Shown here piece by piece: positions 7,946 to 15,811 of a stretch of DNA of 64,000 nucleotides. The DNA comes from CAZIFG01 sp964539135. GTDB lineage: Bacteria; Margulisbacteria; Marinamargulisbacteria; GCA-2716485; CAZIFG01. Location: positions 19,697 to 83,696 of the forward strand of contig CAZIFG010000006.1 in assembly GCA_964539135.1 (NCBI GenBank), in the 5' to 3' direction. How positions within the stretch are numbered: position 1 is the first letter of the stretch; each line of letters begins with the position of its first letter. Below the pieces are notes generated by a model. The model worked only from the letters and a program-made list of their open reading frames with translations. It was not told the origin of the DNA and searched no databases. Position numbers and translations under genes: made by a program.

Positions 7946-9637
7946 TTAAGAGGGTGGGATTTGTTTGTAATTAATGATAAATTCTGCGACTTCTTTAAAA
8001 ACAGGACCGGCGATGGCGGATCCCCAGATTACGGTTCTGGGCGTATCTATCGATACTAAAATGATGACTTGGGCATCTTTGGCCGGAAAAAATCCAACAA
8101 AACTGGCAATATAGGCGCCGCTTTCATAGCCATGTCCTCCTTCGGCTACTTTTTGAGCGGTTCCTGTTTTTCCTGCAATGCTATATCCGGGGATTTGAAC
8201 ATTTTTAGCGGTGCCTTCTCGGACTACGGTTTCCATAATTTCTGTCATTTCTGCCGCTGTTTTTTTACTGATTACTTGTCGTTTGGGTCGAATGGGTGTG
8301 CTGTGTCGGATGGTGAAGTCATCGTTCGCTAAATAGTCTACAATTCGAGGCGTCATGAGGACTCCGTGGTTGGCAATGGCACTGGTGGCGTTGATGATTT
8401 GAAGTGCTGTTACGGCAATACCTTGTCCAAAACTAATCGTGGCCACATCTACTTTTGACCAATTTTTGAATTTTCGTGCAATGCCTTTGGATTCGCCAGA
8501 TAATTGAATTTCTGTGGGTTGTCCAAATCCAAACGCTTCAACGTACTGATGTAGTTTTTTGTCTGTTAATTTCATGGCAATAAGACTGGTGCCGACGTTT
8601 AAAGACTCTTTATAAATATCGGTGACTGTTTTTCGGCTGCTTTCACCTGCTGGACGTTCATGGGCTTCTTTGATGACGATATTATAGAGGGGGAGTTGCT
8701 CGGGGACGTCAAAAACAGTTTCAGGTGTGACGACACCTTCTTCTAAGGCGCCTGCAATGGTGATGGTTTTAAAAATAGATCCGGGTTCGTAAACATCGGT
8801 AACGGCTCTGTTTTTTCGAGATGTACTTTCATAGTTTTCCCATTCGTTGGGGTTGAAATTGGGGTAGGCGGCCATCGCTAAGATGTCTCCGTTTTTGGGG
8901 TTCATGACAATGATTTTACCGCCTTTTGCTTTTGCATTGGCTACCCCTTTTTTTAGGGCTTTTTCTGCGGCATATTGAATGGGTGTGTCAATGGTGCTGA
9001 TAATGTGGAAACCATCATAATTGGGGATGGTTTTGCGTTGGCCTGTCAGCAGTTGGAAACCTCGAGGGTCACGTTCCAAGATAATTTTTCCTGCGGAGCC
9101 TTTTAATTTTTTGTCGAAACGGTATTCCAGACCACTCAGCCCTTGGTTGTCCACACCCACATAGCCCATAATTTGAGCCCCAACATGATTTTGTGGGTAG
9201 ACTCTTTTTTCTGTTTGAACAAATCCAATGCCGCGGAGGTGTAATTTTCTTAATTTTAAGGCGGTCTCAGTGGGGACTTGTCGCTTTACCCATAAGAAAT
9301 TAGATCGGGTTTTTCGCCAATTTTTGTTCATTTCAGCTGGGTTTTCATTGAGAATTTCTGCCGTAATACGCGCTGTTTCTGTGATGTCATTCATTTCGTT
9401 TTTGACGGCAAACACAGAAAAGGTTTTTTCTGTGATCGCCAGTGGTACTTTATTTCGATCATAAATATTACCCCGATGCGGGTGTAATAAAATAATACCC
9501 TTTAATTGCTGTTCTGCTTTTTCTTTGAAAAATTGATATTGAATGACTTGGAGATAAAAAGCGCGTAATACTAAGATGCTCGTGAGTATAATTGTGATCA
9601 AAATAACGGTAAAATGTCGGGATTTATTCGGGATCAT
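7946..9637 (-). CDS. ftsI: Septal peptidoglycan transpeptidase FtsI (PBP3 class B)
   Basis: This 563-residue class B penicillin-binding protein cross-links septal peptidoglycan. It has an N-terminal membrane anchor (about 10-30), the dimerisation domain beginning 'RGNIYDRNKVPLA', and a transpeptidase domain with the three classic motifs: EPGSIFK (Ser287, Lys290), SLN (345-347) and KTG (490-492). There is no PASTA domain. The ftsL-like gene ends 3 bases upstream, so the two form a division unit, as in dcw clusters, although mraW, murE and the rest are not here. It is convergent with thyA, with 15 bp between stops. Confidence 0.93.
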   Translation of the reverse strand: MIPNKSRHFTVILITIILTSILVLRAFYLQVIQYQFFKEKAEQQLKGIILLHPHRGNIYDRNKVPLAITEKTFSVFAVKNEMNDITETARITAEILNENPAEMNKNWRKTRSNFLWVKRQVPTETALKLRKLHLRGIGFVQTEKRVYPQNHVGAQIMGYVGVDNQGLSGLEYRFDKKLKGSAGKIILERDPRGFQLLTGQRKTIPNYDGFHIISTIDTPIQYAAEKALKKGVANAKAKGGKIIVMNPKNGDILAMAAYPNFNPNEWENYESTSRKNRAVTDVYEPGSIFKTITIAGALEEGVVTPETVFDVPEQLPLYNIVIKEAHERPAGESSRKTVTDIYKESLNVGTSLIAMKLTDKKLHQYVEAFGFGQPTEIQLSGESKGIARKFKNWSKVDVATISFGQGIAVTALQIINATSAIANHGVLMTPRIVDYLANDDFTIRHSTPIRPKRQVISKKTAAEMTEIMETVVREGTAKNVQIPGYSIAGKTGTAQKVAEGGHGYESGAYIASFVGFFPAKDAQVIILVSIDTPRTVIWGSAIAGPVFKEVAEFIINYKQIPPS

Positions 9638-9640
9638 GGG

Positions 9641-9913
9641 CTAACCTTTGATGAAAATGATGGCTTTAGGCGGAGCCATTTTTAAGGTTTCGGTTGCTTT
9701 TTGATCTATGGTTTCCATGTTGGTTTTCCGTAAAAAGCGATGTTCCAGTTGATTGTTTTTCTCTCGCAGTTCTTTAAGGGCTAATTTTAAGCGCTGGGAT
9801 TCGATCATGAGGGCGTTTGTTTTGATGTTTACCCATAGGCTTAATATGGCAATAATGCCTATTATTGCATAGATTGTGATGTAACGACGTGTTTTTTTAG
9901 CCTCTCGATTCAT
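9641..9913 (-). CDS. ftsL: FtsL-like divisome protein
   Basis: A 90-residue bitopic protein: a basic cytoplasmic start (MNREAKKTRRY), one membrane helix (about 12-30) and an extracytoplasmic coiled coil (about 35-70, 'RLKLALKELREKNNQLEHRF'). Size, topology and position directly before ftsI are those of FtsL, which works with FtsB and FtsQ to activate FtsWI. FtsL sequences diverge strongly, so the name rests on architecture and neighbourhood rather than conserved residues. FtsB would look similar. Confidence 0.75.
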   Translation of the reverse strand: MNREAKKTRRYITIYAIIGIIAILSLWVNIKTNALMIESQRLKLALKELREKNNQLEHRFLRKTNMETIDQKATETLKMAPPKAIIFIKG

Positions 9914-10019
9914 GTTGTTTATAGTACCATTTTTTTGTTAAATGCCATAAAAAAAGATCTCTTTTTTACAATGGAAAAGGATTCAATAAAATAAATGTTT
10001 AAAAAATATAAAATTATGG

Positions 10020-10025
10020 TATAAT
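10020..10025 (+). promoter_or_regulatory. Consensus -10 hexamer of the predicted RNA
   Basis: TATAAT is a perfect -10 element and points away from the ftsL-like gene toward the predicted RNA. No good -35 stands 17 bases before it (TGTTTA at about 9995-10000 is the nearest candidate). Transcription would begin near 10031-10033. Confidence 0.45.
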
Positions 10026-10030
10026 TCAGT

Positions 10031-10160
10031 TCGGGGTGGGTTAGAAGTCTTCATAATCTTCTAATTCTTCGAGAAACACAAAAACAAAATAACCACAAAT
10101 GTTAAATATGTCTCTTTTGACTATTTACAAAAAAAACTTCCCTCTAATCCACCCTTTTTA
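10031..10160 (+). ncRNA. Predicted structured non-coding RNA, about 130 nt
   Basis: Between ftsL and folC the + strand shows TATAAT, then a long closing stem. GGGTGGGTTAGAAG (10034-10047) pairs with CCTCTAATCCACCC (10141-10154) in 13 of 14 positions, including one G-U, and TTTTT follows at once (10155-10159). Inside are a hairpin at 10103-10127 (TAAATA and GTC pairing with GAC and TATTTA around a six-base loop) and a small hairpin at 10065-10075. TTAGAAG of the closing stem can pair instead with CTTCTAA at 10058-10064, so two folds compete. An A-rich open stretch fills 10076-10100. No open frame is seen. The closed-stem shape recalls 6S RNA, but it is short for that; the class is unknown. Confidence 0.45.
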
Positions 10161-10182
10161 AATCTCTTCTTTTTAGTATAGC

Positions 10183-11418
10183 TTATTTTGATTTTTTTAA
10201 CGTATGATTTTTTTCTATTTTGTCTAGCATAGGCTTTATGTTTCCAAGAAAATAAATACTGCCTGTGATGATCAATAAGGGGGTTTTGGAGATATGTGAT
10301 GGAATGTCCTGTATCGCTAGTTTTTTGAGTTTTACGGGACTTCTTTTTTGGATTTCTTTGTAAGAAAGCCCCAATTCGTCTGAAAATTCTACGATAAAAA
10401 TTTCACTAGCCTCTTTTTTGATTTGGGCGATCATTTCTTTCGCATCTTTTTCTTTTGAGATGCCTAGAATCCATGTTGGGAGGGTATTTGGAAATTTCTT
10501 TTTTAAACTTTCGATGAGTGCCTGGATCCCATTTGGATTATGGGCACAATCAATGACGACTGTCCCTGATTCATGGTGAATTTGAGTGAATCGTCCCCAA
10601 TGCCTAGCTGTTTTTAATCCGTCTAAAAATTGGGGCATGTAGGGGCTTTCTTCTCCAAAGAGATGTCGAAGACTGGTCAGTGCCATGCCGAGATTAATGC
10701 GTTGATAATGACCTTGTAGCGTATAGGTGGGGATGGGTGCTTCTTGTTTGGCGATAAGTAGAGGCGCTTTTTTTTCAGCGGCATCTTTTTGGATCTCTTC
10801 TAATACTATGGGGGCTTGAGTTTCGGTTGTCACAATGGGGATATTTTGTTTGATAATGCCACATTTTTCTCTTGTGATTTGAAGCAGTGTAGATCCTAAT
10901 ATTTGAGTATGATCCAGTCCTATGGTTGTGATGATGCTAAGGTTGGGCGTGATTACATTTGTGGCATCTAGTCGGCCCCCCAGACCTGTTTCCAGTAAGA
11001 GATAATCCGGTTTTTTTTCTGCAAAATAGGAGAATGCCAGGGCTGTTAGAATTTCAAATTCTGTTAGGTTGTAGTCGGGTGATAAGAGGGGCGTGATGTG
11101 GCGGATAAAGTCGGATTTTGAGATGAGCTTATCTTTGAATGTGATGCGCTCAAGATAACTGACAAGATGGGGAGAGGTGTAGGTGCCTACGGTAAATCCG
11201 GCTTGGATTAAGGCATATTTTAAATAACTTAAGGTGGACCCTTTTCCGTTTGTTCCTGCAATATGAATGATATTTTTGCATTTTTTTTCGGGATCCCCGA
11301 GTTTTTTGAGGGTATTTTGAAAGTCTCTCAATCCATAATTGATGCCGCGACGAAATTTTTTTTCCGAGAGTTGGTTTAGAATACTTTCCAGTGACGGTGT
11401 TGTTTTTTCTCTTTCCAT
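10183..11418 (-). CDS. folC: Dihydrofolate synthase / folylpolyglutamate synthase
   Basis: This 411-residue Mur-ligase-type enzyme adds glutamate to dihydropteroate and folates. It has the ATP loop 'IHIAGTNGKGSTLSYL', 'TSPHLVSYLERI', 'ALAFSYFAEKKPDYLLLETGLGGRLDATNVI', 'TTIGLDHTQILGSTLLQI' and the C-terminal 'VIDCAHNPNGI'. It lies alone on the minus strand, divergent from valS. With thyA in this window it points to de novo folate use. Whether it has one or both activities cannot be told from sequence. Confidence 0.93.
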   Translation of the reverse strand: MEREKTTPSLESILNQLSEKKFRRGINYGLRDFQNTLKKLGDPEKKCKNIIHIAGTNGKGSTLSYLKYALIQAGFTVGTYTSPHLVSYLERITFKDKLISKSDFIRHITPLLSPDYNLTEFEILTALAFSYFAEKKPDYLLLETGLGGRLDATNVITPNLSIITTIGLDHTQILGSTLLQITREKCGIIKQNIPIVTTETQAPIVLEEIQKDAAEKKAPLLIAKQEAPIPTYTLQGHYQRINLGMALTSLRHLFGEESPYMPQFLDGLKTARHWGRFTQIHHESGTVVIDCAHNPNGIQALIESLKKKFPNTLPTWILGISKEKDAKEMIAQIKKEASEIFIVEFSDELGLSYKEIQKRSPVKLKKLAIQDIPSHISKTPLLIITGSIYFLGNIKPMLDKIEKNHTLKKSK

Positions 11419-11561
11419 TTTCCTTATTTTATCATGTTTTATTTTGTTTGAAATAGCAAATTAATTAAAAATGACCTTTTTTTATGACTCGTTTTTTCTG
11501 CTTTTAAATGGGCTGCTTCTTGCTTAAATTGAGGTGTTTGTGGTAAATCTATCCATTACTT

Positions 11562-14177
11562 ATGACAGATTTAAAATTACCGGATAAATACGATCATTTA
11601 CATTCCGAACAGCGGTGGCGCGATCATTGGGAATCTTTGGGCCTTTATGCTTGGGATTCCAGTGCGTCTCGAGAGCATACTTATAGTGTGGATACCCCGC
11701 CGCCTACGGTTTCGGGTTCTTTGCATATTGGTCATGTGTTTAGTTACACTCAGACTGACTTTCAAGTTCGATTTCAACGCATGATGGGCAAGTCTATTTT
11801 TTATCCCATGGGTTGGGATGATAACGGTCTTCCCACAGAGAGACGGGTTCAGAATACCTTTGGGATTACCTGTAATCCGGCTTTGCCGTATCATCCGGAC
11901 TGGACGCCGTCTCGGGATTCTCAAAAAAAGCGTCAGGATTATGAGGATGTTTCTCGGCAGAACTTTATTGAAGCTTGTCAGATTTTGACTCAGGAAGATG
12001 AGCGTGCCTTTGAGCAGATGTGGCGTAAATTGGCCTTGTCTGTGGATTGGTCTTTACAGTATGAAACGATTAATGATCAGTGTCGGACAGTGTCGCAACG
12101 GTCTTTTTTAGATTTAGTTTCGAAAGATCGCATTTCACATGTGGAATCGCCGACGATGTGGGATGTTGATTTTCAAACGGCTGTTGCTCAGGCTGAATTG
12201 GAGGACAGAGAAAAACCAGGGGCTTACCATACGATAGAATTTTCGGTGGAATCTGGTGGGACTTTTACCATTGTGACCACAAGACCGGAACTTTTACCGG
12301 CTTGTATTGCGGTTGTCGCCCATCCAGATGATGTTCGCTATCAAGGTCTTTTTGGGCAGTATGCGATTACGCCTCTTTTTCATGCCCGTGTTCCTATTTT
12401 ACCTGCTGCGCATGCCAATCCTGAAAAGGGAACGGGGATTTTGATGGTATGTACCTTTGGGGATGCCATGGATGTGGAGTTTTGGAAGCAATCGGGATTG
12501 CCTTTGAAGCCTGTTTTGGGCCGAAATGGGCGTTTTTTGCCTGTTGTTTTTGGTGAGGCGCCATTTGAGTCTCTTTTGCCGTCTCAAGCGCAAAAACAAT
12601 ATGATGATTTGGTGGGGCTTCGTGTGAAGGAGGTTCAAAAACGGATTGTGGCGCTTTTATCTGAGCCTGGATCTTCTTTGATTCATGAAGGTGCGGCTTT
12701 GGTGAAGGAGCCGGAAGCCATTACGCATGCGGTTAAATTTTATGAAAAAGGGGATAGCCCCATTGAATTTATTACCACGAGGCAGTGGTTTATTAAAATT
12801 TTAGATCAAAAAGAGGCCTTGTTGGCACAGGGGGCTAAAATTCGCTGGCAGCCTTCTTTTATGAAATCCCGTTATGACCATTGGGTTTCTGGGCTTAATC
12901 AGGAGTGGTGTATTAGTCGGCAGCGTTTTTTTGGGGTTCCGTTTCCAGTTTGGTATCCTGTTTTGGAGTCTGGAGAGATTCAGTATTCTGCACCTATTTA
13001 TGCCGAACTTTCGGATTTGCCTGTGGATCCGCTTTCTCAGGCCCCTAAAGGGTATTCGGAATCTCAACGTGGGGTTCCAGGGGGCTTTGTGGGCGATCCG
13101 GATGTGATGGATACTTGGGCGACGTCTTCTTTGACGCCTCAAATTGCCAGTGGTTGGGGTTCTGATCCTGAACGGCATCAAAAGGTGTTTCCGATGGATG
13201 TTCGGCCTCAATCGCATGAGATTATTCGAACTTGGGCCTTTTATACTATTGCTAAAGCGTGGATGCATGAAGGGACTATTCCGTGGAAGCATGTGGCGAT
13301 TAGTGGTTGGATTTTAGATCCCGATCGTAAAAAAATGAGCAAATCTAAGGGGAATACGGTGACGCCAGAGACGTTATTGGATACCTATTCTTCAGATGCC
13401 GTTCGCTATTGGGCGGCAAAAGCCAAGCTGGGTGTGGATACGGCTTTTGATGAAAATTTATTTCAAATTGGTAAAAAGCTGGTGACCAAGATTTTTAATG
13501 CGTCTAAGTTTGTGTTGATGCAAATTCAAGATTATCCAGATTTGTCTATTCGGGATGTTGTTTTGCCGTTGGATGTGGCGCATTTAAGAACCTTAGAAGG
13601 GGTTGTTGTTTCTGCAACAGAGGCTTTTAAAAATAATGAATATTCCGTGGCTTTAGAGCTTTCAGAAGCGGCGTTTTGGCAGTTTTGTGATCATTATATT
13701 GAACTTGTGAAGGTGAGGGCTTATCGGGATGAGGATGTCTCCAATCGTCGTTCTGCGCTTGCCAGTTTAGAGCTTTCTTTGTCTCTTTTCTTGCGGCTTT
13801 TAGCCCCGTTTGTGCCGTATATGACGGAAGAGATTTGGTCGTATCGGTTTGCGGCGGTTTCGCCTTCTGTGCATGGGTCGTCTTGGCCAGCGGCTTCTGA
13901 ATTTGAGTCTTTGCCAGAATTGGCAGATGCGGTTGGGCTTATGGGCATTGCGATAGAAGTGCTTTCTATCATTCGTGGGGCGAAAACACAGGGCCAAGTG
14001 AGTATGAAACATCCTGTTTCTCTTGTCGAACTTAAGGGGTCCAAACTTCAGTTGGGGGCTTTAAAGGCAGCTGAAAGTGATTTGTGTTTGGCTGGATCTG
14101 TGGCTGAGATTTCTTATACAGAATCTGAGGATTTTTCGGTGGTTGTGACTTTGGGTGCGGCGGTAGATTCTAAGTAA
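11562..14177 (+). CDS. valS: Valyl-tRNA synthetase, archaeal/Rickettsia-type
   Basis: This 871-residue class I synthetase charges tRNA-Val. It has 'PPPTVSGSLHIGHV' (HIGH motif), the connective peptide 1 editing domain with 'TTRPELLPACIAVVAHPDD', the 'KKMSKSKGNT' motif and an anticodon-binding C-terminal domain. The catalytic start 'GWDDNGLPTERRVQ' and 'DVDFQTAVAQAELEDRE' match the archaeal-type ValRS known in Rickettsia rather than the usual bacterial form ('GTDHAGIATQ'), and the long C-terminal coiled-coil arm of the bacterial form is missing. No ribosome site is evident just before the ATG. It is probably ended by the hairpin at 14213-14246. Confidence 0.95.
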   Translation: MTDLKLPDKYDHLHSEQRWRDHWESLGLYAWDSSASREHTYSVDTPPPTVSGSLHIGHVFSYTQTDFQVRFQRMMGKSIFYPMGWDDNGLPTERRVQNTFGITCNPALPYHPDWTPSRDSQKKRQDYEDVSRQNFIEACQILTQEDERAFEQMWRKLALSVDWSLQYETINDQCRTVSQRSFLDLVSKDRISHVESPTMWDVDFQTAVAQAELEDREKPGAYHTIEFSVESGGTFTIVTTRPELLPACIAVVAHPDDVRYQGLFGQYAITPLFHARVPILPAAHANPEKGTGILMVCTFGDAMDVEFWKQSGLPLKPVLGRNGRFLPVVFGEAPFESLLPSQAQKQYDDLVGLRVKEVQKRIVALLSEPGSSLIHEGAALVKEPEAITHAVKFYEKGDSPIEFITTRQWFIKILDQKEALLAQGAKIRWQPSFMKSRYDHWVSGLNQEWCISRQRFFGVPFPVWYPVLESGEIQYSAPIYAELSDLPVDPLSQAPKGYSESQRGVPGGFVGDPDVMDTWATSSLTPQIASGWGSDPERHQKVFPMDVRPQSHEIIRTWAFYTIAKAWMHEGTIPWKHVAISGWILDPDRKKMSKSKGNTVTPETLLDTYSSDAVRYWAAKAKLGVDTAFDENLFQIGKKLVTKIFNASKFVLMQIQDYPDLSIRDVVLPLDVAHLRTLEGVVVSATEAFKNNEYSVALELSEAAFWQFCDHYIELVKVRAYRDEDVSNRRSALASLELSLSLFLRLLAPFVPYMTEEIWSYRFAAVSPSVHGSSWPAASEFESLPELADAVGLMGIAIEVLSIIRGAKTQGQVSMKHPVSLVELKGSKLQLGALKAAESDLCLAGSVAEISYTESEDFSVVVTLGAAVDSK

Positions 14178-14212
14178 TTCAATTGTTTTTCAAACAGGGA
14201 TTGTCGCTTCTT

Positions 14213-14246
14213 CAAAAATCGAGCTGCTTCGCGATCTCGATTTTTG
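14213..14246. terminator. Bidirectional hairpin between convergent genes
   Basis: CAAAAATCGAG (14213-14223) and CTCGATTTTTG (14236-14246) form a perfect 11-bp stem with a 12-base loop. The stem ends in A-run and T-run sides, so it can stop transcription in both directions. It lies 36 bases after valS and faces the end of the minus-strand gene at 14344. Confidence 0.65.
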
Positions 14247-14343
14247 CTCACGCATTCGCCGACTCTAACCTTTTTGAATTCCTTCGGATATTAAATGAGG
14301 CTTAGTGAGTATTCGGGGATTTTTTGGGGGAGGCGGAGGAATG

Positions 14344-14817
14344 TTATTGATGTGGGGGGTAATCTTGGGTTGCCGGTTCTTCCTCAATTAAACTTTCTAA
14401 TAGTATTTTTAGCATTCGGTTTTGTTTGAATACCGTCAACACTACCACCAAGGCCAATAAGGCCATGGCTGTTTGGAGCATTTTGGTGTTGTGGAAAATT
14501 ATGAGTGTGAATACAGCGTAAATAAACAATAAGGTAATGTCGGCCGTATAAAGTTTATAACTGATATCCAACTCCAATTTTTGAGCGTCTATTGGGGTGA
14601 TTTTTATCACGAGATAGGGCGAATCTAAGGCCAGAGAGGGGTGGGGATGGATTTCGATTTCGTTCTCTTTTTTGATGTGATAAAAAGAGTGCTTGAAAAC
14701 GCCCTTTGTGCTGCGGTCAAGAAGTCGCTTTTCTAATGTTTTTTTTGCGGTTTTATCCGTTTTTTCTTCAATTCTGTTTTCAAAAGCTTCTTTTGAAAGC
14801 GATAGTGTCAGTTTCAT
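14344..14817 (-). CDS. Hypothetical membrane protein, 157 aa
   Basis: Not recognised. The first 90 residues are soluble and Lys/Glu-rich with beta character ('NEIEIHPHPSLALDSPYLVIKITPID'); two hydrophobic helices follow at about 94-110 and 113-131, then an acidic tail (ESLIEEEPATQD). It starts in a 4-bp overlap with the end of the transaldolase gene, so it is translated as the last gene of the fabZ-lpxA, pilin-like, tal run. The function is unknown and the overlap is the only hint of shared expression. Confidence 0.6.
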   Translation of the reverse strand: MKLTLSLSKEAFENRIEEKTDKTAKKTLEKRLLDRSTKGVFKHSFYHIKKENEIEIHPHPSLALDSPYLVIKITPIDAQKLELDISYKLYTADITLLFIYAVFTLIIFHNTKMLQTAMALLALVVVLTVFKQNRMLKILLESLIEEEPATQDYPPHQ

Positions 14818-15461
14818 CCGTTTTGAAAGGCTTTTGCATCCTCTAAAAAAGTTTTAATGCCACTTTCTGTCAGAGGATGCTTGAAGAGTTGGACTAAAGT
14901 AGAATATGGAATGGTGGCCACGTCTGCGCCAATTTGGGCCGCATCTAGGACATGAACGGGATTTCGTACGCTTGCTGCTAAGATTTGAGTTTCAAACCCG
15001 TAATTGTCAAAAATCGTGCGGATTTGTGAAATCAAGTCCATACCATACTGACTGATATCGTCTAAACGCCCCACAAAAGGACTGACATAGGTCGCGCCTG
15101 CTTTGGCGGCAATGAGGGCCTGGTTGGCTGAAAAAATAAGCGTTACATTTGTTTTAACGCCTCGTTTAGAGAGTTCTTTTACCGCTTTCATGCCTTCTGG
15201 CGTCATTACCACTTTGATGACGATGTTTTTGCCCCAGGTGATGTACTCTTCGGCTTCTTTTAACATGCCTTCTGCGGTTTCACTCAGGGTTTCAACGGAA
15301 ATAGGCCCGTCTATCAAGGCACTGATTTCTTGAATGGTTTTTTTGTGGTCTTTTCCTGCTTTTTTAATGAGGCTGGGATTGGTTGTGACACCATCTACAA
15401 GACCCATTTCATTGGCGATTGCGATGTCTTTTAATTCGGCACTGTCTATAAAAAATTTCAT
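14814..15461 (-). CDS. tal: Transaldolase, short TalC/FSA type
   Basis: This 215-residue single-domain TIM barrel is of the short transaldolase family, which moves a dihydroxyacetone unit between sugar phosphates in the pentose phosphate pathway. The start 'MKFFIDSAELKDIAIA' and 'VDGVTTNPSLIKKAG' are diagnostic, the Schiff-base Lys is in 'NIVIKVVMTPEG' (Lys83), and 'TNVTLIFSANQALIAAKAGATYVSPFVGRLDD' completes the site. It overlaps both neighbours by 4 bp. Transaldolase and fructose-6-phosphate aldolase differ by single residues, which I do not call here. Confidence 0.92.
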   Translation of the reverse strand: MKFFIDSAELKDIAIANEMGLVDGVTTNPSLIKKAGKDHKKTIQEISALIDGPISVETLSETAEGMLKEAEEYITWGKNIVIKVVMTPEGMKAVKELSKRGVKTNVTLIFSANQALIAAKAGATYVSPFVGRLDDISQYGMDLISQIRTIFDNYGFETQILAASVRNPVHVLDAAQIGADVATIPYSTLVQLFKHPLTESGIKTFLEDAKAFQNG

Positions 15462-15811
15462 TTTTGGATCTCCTTGGGAGCGGTTTTTAGAAGTTGGACA
15501 ACACCTTTACTTCGGTAATATTGCCATTTCGCATTTTTAAGTGGAGGCAGCTCCATTTCTGGAAGCATGACCACAAAATCAACATCATCTAAACTGGGGG
15601 GGTACCCCTGATATTTTTGCTTATAAGCCTGTAGCGTGTTTCGAACAATTTGAAGCGATTGCTCGTTTTTTTGAGCTAAAGTTCTGGGAATCGTTTCCCT
15701 TTCTGTTTGTTTGAATTTTGGCCCTACAATATAAACAAGTGCCCCAATGACGGCGAGTAGGAGTAAAAATTCAATTAAGGTAAATCCATTACTCTTCGTC
15801 ATTTTGCTCAT
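15458..15811 (-). CDS. Type IV pilin-like (pseudopilin) protein
   Basis: The protein carries a class III prepilin leader: MSKMTKSNG then FTLIEFLLLLAVIGALVYIV. Prepilin peptidase would cut after the Gly, leaving Phe at +1 and Glu at +5. A soluble domain of about 80 residues follows. I place the start at ATG 15811 (118 residues), which makes an 8-residue leader before Gly; ATG 15802 is the alternative. An upstream ATG at 15916 is in frame but would bury the leader inside a 44-residue extension that overlaps lpxA. The role may be in type II secretion, pili or, with comEA, DNA uptake; no assembly ATPase is in the window. Confidence 0.75.
   Translation of the reverse strand: MSKMTKSNGFTLIEFLLLLAVIGALVYIVGPKFKQTERETIPRTLAQKNEQSLQIVRNTLQAYKQKYQGYPPSLDDVDFVVMLPEMELPPLKNAKWQYYRSKGVVQLLKTAPKEIQK

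Noticed and set aside
10031..10160. Calling the predicted RNA 6S RNA (ssrS)
   Set aside because: It is 50 or more bases shorter than usual 6S RNAs and I cannot confirm the central bubble or flanking stems.
12801..13292. Long antisense open frame within valS, rich in Arg, Pro and Asn
   Set aside because: It mirrors valS codon use, has no ribosome site and its composition is typical of an antisense shadow.
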